Shown here: positions 1 through 12,800 of the stretch, one piece after another
Layout of the letters: every line of letters starts with the position of its first letter
Position numbering within the stretch: position 1 is the first letter of the stretch
Assembly (NCBI GenBank): GCA_022606425.2
Contig: JAHDVF020000417.1
Span: 310,001 to 374,000, forward strand
From: Lepidostoma basale
Lineage: Eukaryota > Arthropoda > Insecta > Trichoptera > Lepidostomatidae
Length of the DNA stretch: 64,000 nt
Direction: 5' to 3'
The notes under the pieces: model-generated
What the model was told of the DNA's origin: nothing
Databases searched by the model: none
Seen by the model: only the letters and a program-made list of their open reading frames with translations
Translations under genes and position numbers: made by a program

Positions 1-93
1 CGTTTTCCTCGGTCATCCTCTATTTCTAGTTCCATTTACATCATTAACATATATTTTCTTAACCATTCTTTCCATGTGTACAAGCCATCTTAA
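1..93 (-). mobile_element. LINE-A1 fragment, left half split by piggyBac
   Basis: Antisense of the GRPRKTWH..ERMVKK portion of the LINE-A C-terminus. It continues beyond the window edge on the left and resumes at 3033 after the piggyBac insertion. Confidence 0.88.
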
Positions 94-575
94 CCTGTCC
101 GGTAGTGAGCTTAAAAAAAAAAATCGGTCCCGCTGGAGTGAGGTTTTTTTTTTATTGAAAAAAAATCAAATAATAATGTCAATGTGTAGATGAAAAAAAA
201 ATTTGTATTTTCATAGAAACTAGCTCAAAAAAATCAGTAATAAGCAATTTAGAACAAAAAAACAAAAATTCTTTCCCAGAAATCCCAAACCATTGGTCAG
301 TTAAAAGAGATAACATTTTTTCTTGTAAAAATAATTTTTCTTTCCGCGGTTTGAATTATTCCAAGATGAATGTATATTTCAACTTTTTTGCACCCACTTA
401 CACATAATATTACACTATTTACACTTAAACTTTTTACATTATTTTTATTATAAAATCTCAATATAGGTATCTTTTCACACATATCAATTACAAACAATAT
501 TCTGATTATTATATATACAATCGAAGCAATACAATCGTCTTCTCTAATTAATATTGTTTTTTTGTATGGTAGTCC

Positions 576-2252
576 TCAAAACACGGATACACACAAAGCG
601 CAACATTGCAGTCGGTGCACATATATTGTGTCACTTCTTTTTTGAGGCCGAACTGCTGTATGTGTACACACATGACATCGTCGTTGAGTTCGTCTTCCTT
701 GGGCTGCAGTTTGTGGTACGGGGTGAATAAAATGTTTCCCTGAAAGGCGAGTTGGATGATCCACTACTTGCTTTCCACCAGATGATGTCGGCCTGTTTGT
801 ATGATATTTTTCGACCATCTGGGCTATTAAATTTTCACGAAATTCGCTGAATGATTGAACCTTTTGCGTTTTTAAACGATACAAAAAGAAAGCATTTAGT
901 GTTCCAATATCAATCAATCTGAAGAAAAAATTTGTGTACCATTTTAGAGACTTACGGGAACTATCCGCGAAGCCCAATATGCGATCCACTTTATCGGCAG
1001 CTCCCATATGTTTTGAATACTCTAAAACTGCCTCTGGTTTTATTTTATTTTCTCCCGTAGAATAATCGATTTTATTAGTAACGACCATTGAATTTGTGTG
1101 AATATTAGTAAGCATTATTACATCCCTTTTATCATGCCATTTCAGCGCCATGAGATTGTCAGAATGCAAGAACTTTATTTCACCTTTTTTCAATTTGTCA
1201 TTACCAAATTTAGGCATATTTTTTCGGTTTGCTCTAGCTGTTCCACATGCGTTAGTTTTATGTTTATGCAAAAAATCAAACAATGCTGGACTTGTATACC
1301 AGTTGTCTAAAAAAATTCTGTGACCTTTGTCTAAATAATCACTAAGCATAGTGGTAACCACTGATCCTGAGATGCCAATGTCGGGATTCATTTCTATGTC
1401 TGAATCAGATCCAGTGTACACAATTAGATCCAAAACATAACCGGTGAGTGCATCACAGTCTACAAATAATTTTATCCCAAATCTGTGGCGTTTAGAGGGA
1501 ATATATATTTTGAATGAAAGTCTTCCTTTCCATAACAAGAGACTCTCGTCTATACACAGATTTTGAAAAGGATAAAATGTATATTTGAAAATGGTCTTCA
1601 TCGGTTCCAGAAGATTTCTAATTTTACACAATTTATCGGTTGTTCTAATGTCGTTATCAGAAAAATGCAGGGCTCGCAGCAAAAGTAAAAATCTGTCTTG
1701 GGAAAACAGTACATTGAAAAATGGTGTCCCAATTATTGGATTATTTGTCCAGTATTTCTTTAGCGAGTTTTTTCCCACAAGACCCATCAGCGTAATTGTG
1801 GCTAAAAACATATATATTTCAGCCTCCGTGGTGTCTTTCCACCTCTTCATTTTTGAACGTAGAGAAATGTCTAAAGAAATTTTTGCTGCATATTTATTTG
1901 TTTCCAAAACAATTATATTGATTATATGAAGCGAGAAAAATACTTCAAAAAAATCAATTTCCAAAGAATTTTCAGTAACAGGAATATTCGATTGTAAACC
2001 CGAGTTACTGGAATCGAATTCATGAATAATAGGCGTAAATTCACCATAATGCCATTTACGGTGATCAACTTTTTTCTGTTTAGCTGCCAAACAACTAGGG
2101 ACAGTTTCTTCTTCATCGGATATATCGGATTCACCGGATGAGCTGTCTGAATGTATTGGTAAATCGTCGATATTTTCGTATAGATCCTCATCTTCACTCT
2201 CGATCAAAATACTTGTAATGTCTTGTTCACTCATAGGGTTAACCATTTTCAT
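576..2252 (-). CDS. piggyBac-like transposase, frameshifted near C-terminus
   Basis: 558-residue DDD transposase that would cut and paste the element at TTAA sites. An acidic Ser-rich N-terminus is followed by the RNase-H-like core: NLCIDESLLLWKGR with catalytic Asp 235, HRIFLDNWYTSP with Asp 316, and MGAADKVDR with Asp 420 and Asp 423. The C-terminal Cys-rich DNA-binding domain starts well (RRCHVC at 525-529) but then leaves frame. In the neighbouring frame the expected YMCTDCNVALC...PCFEDYHTKK continues to a stop at 550-548. The slip lies in a run of six A (638-643 on the plus strand as T); five would keep frame. Either a disabling mutation or a homopolymer sequencing error. Start at 2252 is the first Met; MSEQ six codons later is an alternative. 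Confidence 0.92.
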   Translation of the reverse strand: MKMVNPMSEQDITSILIESEDEDLYENIDDLPIHSDSSSGESDISDEEETVPSCLAAKQKKVDHRKWHYGEFTPIIHEFDSSNSGLQSNIPVTENSLEIDFFEVFFSLHIINIIVLETNKYAAKISLDISLRSKMKRWKDTTEAEIYMFLATITLMGLVGKNSLKKYWTNNPIIGTPFFNVLFSQDRFLLLLRALHFSDNDIRTTDKLCKIRNLLEPMKTIFKYTFYPFQNLCIDESLLLWKGRLSFKIYIPSKRHRFGIKLFVDCDALTGYVLDLIVYTGSDSDIEMNPDIGISGSVVTTMLSDYLDKGHRIFLDNWYTSPALFDFLHKHKTNACGTARANRKNMPKFGNDKLKKGEIKFLHSDNLMALKWHDKRDVIMLTNIHTNSMVVTNKIDYSTGENKIKPEAVLEYSKHMGAADKVDRILGFADSSRKSLKWYTNFFFRLIDIGTLNAFFLYRLKTQKVQSFSEFRENLIAQMVEKYHTNRPTSSGGKQVVDHPTRLSGKHFIHPVPQTAAQGRRTQRRCHVCTHTAVRPQKRSDTIYVHRLQCCALCVSVF

Positions 2253-2289
2253 AAATTTAAAATAAATGTAAAATAAATCAAATGTTCCA

Positions 2290-2590
2290 GAACCAAAAAC
2301 ACTGTCTAATTACGGTAAAACAGATGTACTCGTTACTTATAATATAAATAACTCACGTAACAAATACAGTTTAGTAATATTACACTTCGCAATACAAAAA
2401 AAAAACTATTGAATTTAGTTTCAACTTCAATTCAAGTTGTCAAAAAAACAAAGTCTAATCACTGTAAAACAGATGTCTATTTGTCTTATAACACAAAATA
2501 ATAACTCACAGAATATATACGAGTAAAGTCAAATAATATAACAGTATTTAGTTCGCAATACGTAAAATAAACTATTGAATTTTGTTACGA
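2290..2590. repeat. Imperfect direct repeat in piggyBac 5' region
   Basis: Two copies of roughly 130 bases (about 2300-2420 and 2455-2585) share ACGGTAAAACAGATGT / ACTGTAAAACAGATGT, ..ATAACTCAC.. and TTCGCAATAC. They lie upstream of the transposase start and may hold transposase-binding or promoter sequence. Confidence 0.6.
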
Positions 2591-3032
2591 AACTGTCAAA
2601 AATTGAATTCAAACCATACTAAATCACAGTCGGTACATTCAAATATAATGAATATACACAAAGCATAACGGATAAACAATTAAAAAAGCAAAACAAATAA
2701 GATATTTAATGTAAATGTCACTGAACAATCACTGTTTTATTTCGTCTGACACTGTGTTAAAACCGTTCGCGAAACAATAGTTGCGATTTACCGCCAATCG
2801 ATCTGTGACGTCACGGAATATTTGACCAGGTCATAACTCCGTCGGTATCATAGATAGATCGCTAAAATCTTCGATAAGTTGTGTTAAACTGTCCATAGAT
2901 GTCAATGACCTTCAGTTTTGAGAAATAAATTTAACAATATTTAATTTGTAGGCGCAATCGTACAGGTACGGCCATACTCCTTCTGGGAAAAAAAATTCTT
3001 GCCGTACAGTTACGGCCATACCACCGGACAGG

Positions 3033-3236
3033 TTAATGATCATTTCATTATTTTGTTCATAACACTTTATTCGCACCGCATTCACTTCTTATATTTTCAT
3101 TCGACACTGTATCATACACAGATTTCACACATCTCATTTCTACTGCATTTATTCTACTTTCTTCTTTCTGTTTCCAGTTCTATGCTTCACTTCCATACAT
3201 GAGGGTCAGTACAAGAACACCATTGTGCACTGCCAT
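3033..3236 (-). mobile_element. LINE-A1 fragment, right half
   Basis: Continues the copy at 1-93: GSLRWF..MNKI, DRVSNENIRSECG and the LMYGSEAWNWQKK region, antisense. Ends where LINE-X begins. Confidence 0.88.
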
Positions 3237-3550
3237 TTAGATAGGCTTGGGAATGCTCGGAACCAATTCTCTTCTCGGCCGTTCTGAAGGATGCTGTTTT
3301 TTTTTATCCCCGATAGATATCTCTGACAGCGACAGCACAGATTGTTTTACTCTGCCTCTGGTGACACCAGTGGGAAGAGCATTTTGTCTGCTGAACGCGG
3401 TCTCCTCGGAGATTGACATTAGTGAAGGTACCTTCAGAAGACAAATTCTCTTGACTTTAAGAGTATCTTGTCTTCCTAATGTGGAACCATCTCTAATGCG
3501 TTCCTGGTATTATGTTGTATGTATATAATATTTTACCTGTGCTCAATAGT
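3236..3550 (+). mobile_element. LINE-X (CR1/jockey-like) 3' end
   Basis: Decayed C-terminus GMLGTNSL, LPLVTPVGRAFCLLNAVSSE and 3' UTR ending in the family's poly-spaced tail region. Two frameshifts relative to other copies. Confidence 0.75.
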
Positions 3551-3599
3551 GCCTTAAACATGCATGTTGTTTGTAATGTCTGTTGAGTTATTGATTTGA

Positions 3600-3690
3600 A
3601 GTTTGGAGCTGGCAAAAGAAGGATAAATGGCGTAGAAATGAATCATTTAGAATAATGTGCGGGAAAACGATTTATGAAATATGTTTATTT
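3600..3690 (+). mobile_element. Short LINE-A3 fragment
   Basis: GGAGCTGGCAAAAGAAGGAT and the EMRSLRRMCG-KTIYDR region are recognisable; strongly decayed. Confidence 0.6.
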
Positions 3691-3736
3691 TTTGATTTTT
3701 ACGCTAAAAGGAGAATCGACCGAGTGTCCAACTCAC

Positions 3737-3814
3737 CAATACTACCGGTGCCGTCTATGATAGCCGTCACGGTCGCGAGAGCTTTGGAATTTCCCTCGAG
3801 TGAACTGTGGGTTC
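3737..3814 (-). CDS. SLC37 exon 12
   Basis: 78 bp, acceptor tgtttccag, donor G|gtgagt. Encodes THSSLEGNSKALATVTAIID then GTGSIG, the conserved stretch before the last helices. The next exon should start with (G)A-A-x-GPLLAG; nothing like it is visible from 1 to 3736. Confidence 0.93.
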
Positions 3815-6800
3815 CTGGAAACAATAAAAAAAATTATTAATAAACTTCCAACCTTGAAGGTTGTTCTTGTCGTGTAGTGCACCAGGGCAAACTCTCCGAG
3901 GCCATCAAACTGAGTGCGGGAGTACGACAGGGATGTCTACTATCACCCCTGCTCTTCATAGTGGTGCTGGAGGATGTGTTGTGCCGTTCTTTCGACAGTC
4001 CTCGTGTCCTTCCTTGGATACGTGATACCTCTGTTTGCTTTCGATAAACCGGGTGGATGCAGAGCAGAAGCTGTGTTGACTTCACGAGGAAGCGGCAAAA
4101 GTAGGTCTCAAAATTAACATGTCCAAGACAGTAGAAATATGAGTGTCCACAAATGACTCCACCCCAATCATGCTCCACGGTGTCCCCCTTGTGACCACGG
4201 CCAGCTTTTGCTACCTCGGTAGTATGATAGCAGGCTCAGGAGGTACGGAGGAAGATGTAGCCAGCAGACTCAACAAGGCAAGGGGAGCTTTCGCTATGCT
4301 TCGCCCTGTATGGCGGTTCCAGTATCATTTCGAGAAACCTCAAGCTCCAAATATTCAGCAGTAGCGTTAAAAGCTTACTGCTGTACGGATGTGAGACTTG
4401 GAAATCTACCGCGGATGTTATTAGAAAACTCCAGGTGTTTATAAATAGGTGCCTTCGCTCAATATTCAAGATCTATTGGCCCCAAACAGTATTAAATGCC
4501 GTTCTCTGGACCATGGCAGGCGAAAAGCCAATTAAAGAACAAGTCGCTAGATGCAAATGAAAGTGGATCGGTCACACTCTGAGACGGAACCCAGCCTGCA
4601 TCGCTCAGGGCGCACTAGACTGGTCCCCTATGCGAAAGAGGAAGCGAGGCAGACCTAGAGCCACCTGGAGAAGAGCCCTGCAGGACGAGGTTAAAGCAGC
4701 AGTCACTTGGGATGGTGTTAGGCATCAGGCATGCGATAGAGTCGGGTGGAGAAGGGTTCTTCTTCTTCAAGTGCCCTGTCGGGTCCCCCCAACGTTGGCG
4801 ATCACCTCGGCGAACCTATCCCTGTCCTGCGCCGCTCGGAACAGCTCCTCCACACTTCGGATGCCGGTCCACTCCCTCACGTTTCGCAGCCAGGACATCT
4901 GTCTTCTTCCGGGCCCTCGGCGTCCCTCAATTTTCCCCTCCAATATCAGTTGGAAAAGGTGGTACTTTTCCGTATATATGACGCAGATGTGAGATCTTTC
5001 GAACCTTGATAGTTGATAACAGTTCCCTGTCAACTCTAGCTCGCCTCAGGACTTCGGTATTGGTAACCAAGTCTGTCCAGGGAACTCTGAGCATTCGGCG
5101 ATGGAGCCACATTTCAAATGCTTCCACTCTGTTCATTGAGTTAACTTTCAAGGTCCAAGTTTCACACTCGTACAATAAAACAGACCACACATAGCATTTA
5201 ATCATTCTCTGTTTTTCTAAATTACATTTTTTTAAATATTTTTTTATATTATCATCATGTATTATTATTATTTAATAAATATTATTTATTAGTTCTTACT
5301 ATTAAAAAAATAATTATTAGTACTTTAAAAAAATAGCCTAGGTTAATTTTTAAATTTGAATTATTGTATCAAATTTTAAATTCGTTTTTATATTAGTCTT
5401 TCCTTGTTTAGTTTTTATTATATTTTTACACCTGAAGATGGAGGTATCCTCCGAAACATGTCGTTTTGTTTAATAATTAGTGGATCAAACAAAGTTATTT
5501 TCAATTTCCTAAGTATACGTATATATTAATATGGAATTGACTAGGCGAGAGGTAGCAAGATAGTAAAAAGAGGAAAGAGTAAAAAGGAGTATTACCAAGT
5601 TCTGCACTGACGGCCGTCGTGATGAGTGCGTAGGGCCCGTTGACGAGGAGCCCCACTACAATAAGCAGGAAAATGTTCATACCGAGACTGAGCGTCCCAA
5701 ACAGTTCATACAGCTTCATCTGTAGAGAAAAAAAGACATTTTATTAAGAAAGTTCACACCGTTTCTTAACTAGTCTGATGGTTATTATGATTATTCAAAC
5801 AAACTGGTAGCCTTTCACATTGCGTTATAAAGATCTTCTGCTTAATGCTTAAATCTAATCTTCATAGATGGCGCTAGTCTGTAAATTGAAACTGACATAT
5901 GAATTGTGGTGTTGGATATTAACATATATACAACTTCAACATATATGGAACTGGCAAAAGAAGGATGAAGGTAGAATAAATGCAGTTGAAATGAGATCTC
6001 TTAGAAGAATGTGTGGATACTCTGTGTATGATAGAGTGCCGAATGAAAATATAAGAAGTGAATGCGGTGCGAATGATGGTGTCATGAACAAAATAATGAA
6101 AGGATCATTAAGATGGTTTTGGACATATGGAAAGAATGAATGAAGAAATAATGGTAAAAAAATTATATGTTAATGATGTAAATGGAACCAGAAATAGAGG
6201 AAGACCGAGGAAAACGTGGCACGATCAAATAAATCAAATATTGAATGTCGGCCATGTGAGGAGTCAGAGAAATCGACGCGCGTGCATGACACGATGTATG
6301 AATGTTGAGGAAGCGAGAGAAATATGTCAGGAAGGAAAAGTGTGGCAGTCCATTCTTTCTGCCTACCCCTTCGGGGAGACGGCGTGATGGTTAGTTAGTT
6401 AGTTAGTTATAGGGTTAATTGTATCTCAATAGAGACGTAGATGCAAATTGGAAACGGAATATGGTGATCGAGGTGTTTACAGGACTTATGACCTGTCATT
6501 GGTTGGGTTAAGCGCATGCTTTATGTAATACAACATTCCCCATTCCACCCTTCTTACGACCACCATGTCTGAAAATTTTTTGGATGTTGTATATATGTTA
6601 ATATGTAACACCAAACTTCACATGTTAGTTTCAATCTACACACTAGCGCCATCTATGAAGATTGGATTCAAGCATTAAGCAGAAGAACTTTTTTTTATTA
6701 ACGCAATGTGAAAGGTTACCGCCATTAACGTGAAAAAAAAAAAAAAAAAAAGTTGAAATCCCTCTCCACTCGTCCATCCTCTGTACACATACTACCTAAA

Positions 6801-9800
6801 TATACTACTATCAACCACTTGTTCCAGATTTTCACCATTCACGCTAATGTTGCAGACTGTCATGATTTCTTCTATTTCTAAAATCATTACCTTGGACTAA
6901 TTAACATTCATCATCAGATCATTTCGCATGCATACCTCATACATACTATTCACCAGGACTTGTAGTTCATGTTCGTTGTCTGCAAGTAGGACAGCGTCAG
7001 TCGCATACAATAGACAGCTTACTGACACATTGCTCATTTTGGCACCTACATCCAACCCTTTCAGCTCTTTCATACTATGTATTTAAAACCTAATATAACA
7101 ATATATTTGTTTTAGTCGATATATTTTTTTATTTGCAGCACACAATGGAGTTCTAGTTTCAACTCTAATGTATGAAATGAATCCATAATAAAATAGACAG
7201 CTTACTGACACTTTGCTCATTTTGGCACCTGTATCCAACCCTTTTAGATCTTTCATATACTGAATAAAGATAAATTCTTGTCCCATAACCAAGTTCATCT
7301 GCACTTTCTTTAACATTATTTCTTCATTAAAACGATTAAACAAAAATAAATAAATAAATGGGTGTAGTCTCACTAGTGGGGCAGCACATAGGAACATAAC
7401 GGCACAAGTCGAGGCTGACTTCCCTGTCCAGTCGCTGACCACTCCCGCGAGGATGGCACCAACAATTCCACCGACGTCAAACAGGGTGGATAGATCGGCA
7501 GATGTCTTTGGACTAAGCGAAGCTAGAAAGAATAAGATTTTTTTTTATAACACAACAGCCATTAGGCCATTAAGAGTAAGATGAGAATCTATAAAGCATG
7601 TGTAAGACCAATAATAACATATGGCGTCGAAGCAAGGGCAGACACAGTAAGGGCCAAACAAGTTTTGAGGACGATAGCAGGCAAGACACTAAGAGATCGC
7701 GTGAGAAACACCAGAATAAGAGAGATATGTGAGGTTGAGGATATTATAAGATGGAGCAGACAGCGAAAAAGGTACTGATACGGTCATGTTCAAAGAATGG
7801 ACACCACCAGACTCCCCTATATTGCATTGCATAATCAGCCTCATGGGACTCGTCCTCGTGGAAGACCTCCTAAAAGATGGAAGGACAGCTGGGAATCTAC
7901 CTCACAGGAGGAGCAACACTCTGGAGAACAGACCACATAGGTCTACAACAAGTAAGAAGAACAGTCATTAGTCATCCAGCGTTGGACATAGGCCTCTCTT
8001 CCCGACTTCCACAACTCTCTATTCCTCGCCACTCTGTATCATTGACCTCGTGTTTGAGGTCAATACGACTAGTATTGAGGCTGCCATCATTCAGAGAGCG
8101 GCTGGTCACGTCATCAGAATGCCTGAGACTCCTAAGTTAATGTATTTCTGAGGCGAGAGCGACACAAAAACTTACCACTGTAGTACGACCACCGTCAAAT
8201 TTGTAAGCCGTGCCATTAATTTAGCTTTATCTCACACAAAAAATATTCCCAGCTGAGTCTAGATACTACAAGTAACGTACGAGGTCTGTCCAATAAATAC
8301 ATAGATTTTTTTTCCAAAATTTAGGGTAGACCAATCTTATCCCCTTCAAATGCTCCCCATTTGTATCAATGCACTTGTCCCACCTCCGTTTCCATTGTTC
8401 AAAACATTCCTGGAAGTCTTCAAGAGTCCTTTTTACATTTCGGGAACAAAAAGAAGTCGCCAGGGGCTAAATCTGGTGAATAGGGAGGGTGATGAATCAC
8501 AGAGATCGCATTACGGGTCAGAAACTTGTGGACAATCAGTGATGAATATGAAGGCACATTGTTATGATTTTCTCAACTTCAAATGTTCTGTTTAAATCGT
8601 GGGCACAGACAATTTTCCCAAATTTAGTTCATCAGCAATCATCCGAACAGTTAATCGATGATTGATGAATGTTTTTTACGGACGTATGTAAAATCTAACA
8701 TCTAGATGTAATACTTACTGGAGTTTTTGATGTAGAGAGGGAGCCAGTAGAGGAACGTGTATGACACAAGCTTGGCGAAGAACAAGGATAGGGAGAACTC
8801 CACGACTCCTGGGATCCGAAGAGCCGCGAGGAATCCGACGGCCTCGGGAGTGGGGACTGGTGCAGCGGCCGGGGCCAGGAGTGTCGTGTTCTCGCTCGGC
8901 GGAGAATGGCGCCCCACCACGGTGATCGGAGGCTGAAAATTAAAAAAATAATATTATAATACCTCTTCTTAGCTAAGTCAACGACTTGTTATTAGTATTT
9001 GTCGTTAGTACTTGTGATTAATACTTATCGTTAGTACTTGACATTAGTACTTGTGGTTAGAATTTGTCTTTAATTCGTGTCATTGGTGCTTGTCGTTAGT
9101 ATTTGTGATTAATACTTATCGTAAGTACTTGACATTAGTACTTGTTGTGAGTGCTTGACAATAGTACTTTCGTTAGAACTTGTCGTAAGTACTTGCCATT
9201 AGTACCTGTAGTTGGTACTTGCCATTAGTACCTGTAGTTGGTACTTATCGTTATTATTTGTCATAGTCATTAGTACTTGTCATTAGTATTTGTTATAAGT
9301 ACTTGACATTAGACTTGTCGTTAGTACTTGACATTAGTACTTGACATTAGTACTTGACATTAGTACTTGACATTAGTACTTGACATTAGCACTTGACATT
9401 AGCACTTGTTGTGAGTGCATGACAATTGTACTTTCGTTAGTACTTACCATTAGTATTTGTCATTGTCGCAAGTATTTGTCGTTAGTACTTGTCAATAGTA
9501 TTGGGAATTAGTACTTGACATGGAAACTTGTCGTTAGTACTTGTCATTAGTATTTGTCGTTAGTACTTGACATTAGATTTGTTGTTAGTAATTGATTAGT
9601 ACTTGTCATTATCACTAGTACTTGTCATTATCGCTAGTACTTGTCATTATCGCTAGTACTTGTCATTAGTACATTAGTACTTGTCGTTAGTACTTAACAT
9701 TACAACAATAATATATTAAACACCATCAATCACCATTTAAAATATAATAAAACTCCTGGAAGACAGAAAACCTATCCAAAAAAGATAAAATGACAGTACA

Positions 9801-12800
9801 CAATGGTGTTCTTGTACCGACCCTTATGTATGGAAGCGAAGCATGGAACTTGTGAAAGAAGGATGAAAGTAGAATAAATGCAGTAGAAATGAGATCTCTT
9901 AGACGAATGTGTGGATACTCTGTGTATGATGGTTTTTGGACACATGGAAATAATGAATGAAGAACGAATGGTAAAAAATGTATATGTTAACGATGTAAAT
10001 GGAACTGAAGACAGGAAAACGTGGCACGATCGATGAATTCGAACTATTTGTATACTAAGTAACTAACTAACTAACCATCACGGCATTTCTCCGGAGGGGT
10101 AGGCAGAGAGGATGGATCGCCACAATGCTCTGTCCTGGCATACCTCTCGGGCTTCCTCTACATTCATACATCGTACCATGCACGCACGTCGATTATTCCG
10201 ACTTCGAATGTGGTCGCCTTTTAGTAATTGATTAATTTGGTCATGCCATGTTTTCCTCGGTCGTCCTCGGCTTCTATTTCCACTCACGCTGCTTGTGTAC
10301 AACTTTTAACCATTCTACTCTCATCCATTCATTCCATATGTCCAAACCATCTCAGGGATCCTTTTTTAATTTTATCCATGATGCAGTCATCTGGCTTACA
10401 TTTCTCTCTTATTTCATCGTTCGGTATTCAATCATTCTATCAGATGTTTTCCCGCACATTCTTCTTAGTGATATCATTTTACGGCATTTATCCTGCTTTC
10501 ATCCTTCTTTTGCCAGCTCCAAGCTTCACTTCCATACATGAGGGTTGGCACTAGAACTCCATTATTCTGTAATGTTTATAATTTTTTTGAATAAATTGAA
10601 TTGATCTAAATCTATTGTGGACCTGATGGAAATGGAAAGGGTTAATACAAGTAGGGAAGCTACAAAGGGCCATAGACAAGAGGATACTCACATTATGGTT
10701 GATGGTGTATGGCTGATAGTCAGGAGGTTGTGCTCGATGGTTGCTGCGGTGGCATGCAGTGTTCTCCTAGAAGTGAATCCACAAGACGGTTAGCACATGA
10801 AGCCATTGAAGTCGTACCACAAAACACAGAAGACCTTCACCACCGACGCCACCAGAGAAATATAAGCTTTACCAACTAACTAACCATTACACCGTCTCCC
10901 CAAAGGGGCAGGCAGAAATAATGGACTGCCACACTGTTCTTTCCTGATATATTTCAATCGCTTCCTCAACATTCATACATCTATCATGCATGCGCGTCAA
11001 TTCCTCTGACTCCTGACGTGTCCGACATTCAATATTTGATTTATTTGATCGTGCCACGTTTTCCTCGGTCTTCCTCTATTTCTGGTTTCATTAACATCAT
11101 TAACATATACTTTTTTTACCGTTCATTAATTCTTTCCATGTGTCCAAACCATCTTAATTATTATTATTAGTATTATATTGTTGAATCGCTCTTTACATCA
11201 TGACAGCATGAGCCAAATCGATGTAAAGGATATTATAGCTATCATAGTGATTCTCGTGACATGTGATAGGTAGCTAATCTATCGCCATTTTATTGTCACG
11301 CGAATTCTACACCAGACCAAAGACAGTGTGACAATCACACTGCCCTCGCTGGGCGGCAGTCAATGCACTTACCACTCGATCCTTTCATTATTTTGTTCAT
11401 AACACCATCATTCGCACCGCATTCACTTCTTATATTTTCATTCGACACTCTATCATACACAGATTATACACACATTCATCTAAGAGATCTCATTTCTACT
11501 GCATTTATTCTACTATTTTCTTTTGCCAGTTCCATGTTTCCCTTCCATACACAAGGGTCGGTACAAGAACACCATTGTGCACTGCCATTCTAGCTTTTTT
11601 GAATAGGTTTTAGTTTGCGATGACAACTTTAAGTGCACCATTCACTGTGTTGCCTGCCCCAAACCCTTCCTTCAATATCCCTCTCCACTGTAAACATACT
11701 ACCCAAATACACAAACTCATCTACTTGCTCCAAATTTTCACCATTCACCTCTCAACAAAACCTACAGATTTGGATATATATAGTTCTTTTAAATTCTTTC
11801 TTTTGATAATGCCTTAGAAAGGCAAAACATGTCATTCCCATAAATTATAATAACACTTCTAGAAAACACGACGTTTTCATTTGTATTAATTATTTAATAA
11901 GGATGCCTTGACTACAGTGGGTCAGTATTGCATTTGAACGGCCGTAACGTTGAAAGGGTGGAAAAATTTAAATACCTCGGCAGCATACTAACGCAATCTC
12001 TTGACCCAGATGTAGAGATAAAATACAGAATTGAGGCAGCAAGAGCTACCTTCAATAAAATGAAATCACTCTTCTGCAATGATAGCGTAAACTTGAAACT
12101 CCGCCAGAGAATGATCAAATGCTATGTGTGGTCTGTTTTACTGTACGGATGTGAAACGTGGACCTTGAAAGTTAACTCAATGAACAGACTGGAAGCATTT
12201 GAAATATGGCTCCATCGCAGAAAGCTCAGAGTTCCGTGGACAGACATGGTTACCAATACCGAAGTCTTGAGGCGAGCTAGAGTTGACAGGGAATTGTTAT
12301 CAACTATCAAGGTTCCGAAAATTTCACACCTGGGTCATATACTGCGTGGGGAAAAGTACCACCTTCTCCAACTGATATTGGAGAGGAAAATTGAGGTACG
12401 CCGAGGGCCCGGAATGAGACAAATGTCGTGGCTGCGAAACGTGAGGGAGTGGACCGGCATCCGAAGTGTGGAGGAGCTGTTCCGAGCGGCGTAGGACAGG
12501 GACAGGTTCGCCGAGGTGATCGCCAACGTTGGGGGTGACCCGACAGGGCACTTGAAGAAGAAGATTTAATATGGAGTTTTATGGTACTGTAACCGTGACG
12601 GATCAAATAGGATGGATTGCCACAATGCTCTGTCCTGGCATACCTCTCGGGCTTCCTCTACATTCATACATCGTACCATGTACGCACGTCGATTATTCCG
12701 ACTTCGAATGTGGCCGCCTTTTAGTATTTGATTAATTTGGTCATGCCATGTTTTCCTCGGTCGTCCTCGGCTTCTTTTTCCTCTCACGCTGCTTGTGTAC

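Larger units (their letters stand above)
94..3032 (-). mobile_element. piggyBac-like DNA transposon, complete with ends
   Basis: 2939 bp element bounded by TTAA at 90-93 and 3033-3036. Perfect 10-bp terminal inverted repeats CCTGTCCGGT (94-103 and complement 3023-3032). A 17-base subterminal motif TACAG(G/T)TACGGCCATAC occurs twice at the right end (2961-2977, 3005-3021). One transposase gene on the minus strand. The flanks are two halves of one LINE-A copy. Confidence 0.95.

Noticed and set aside
1..3736. Last SLC37 exon
   Set aside because: No frame with the expected GPLLAG or following helices between LINE-A, piggyBac and LINE-X; it must lie left of the window.
5501..5719. Independent 72-codon gene starting MKLYELFG
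   Set aside because: The ATG follows an acceptor AG and is in phase with SLC37 exons 10 and 12; it is exon 11.
8985..9705. Regular short repeats resembling a CRISPR array
   Set aside because: Units are contiguous 13-mers without unique spacers, in an intron of an animal gene.
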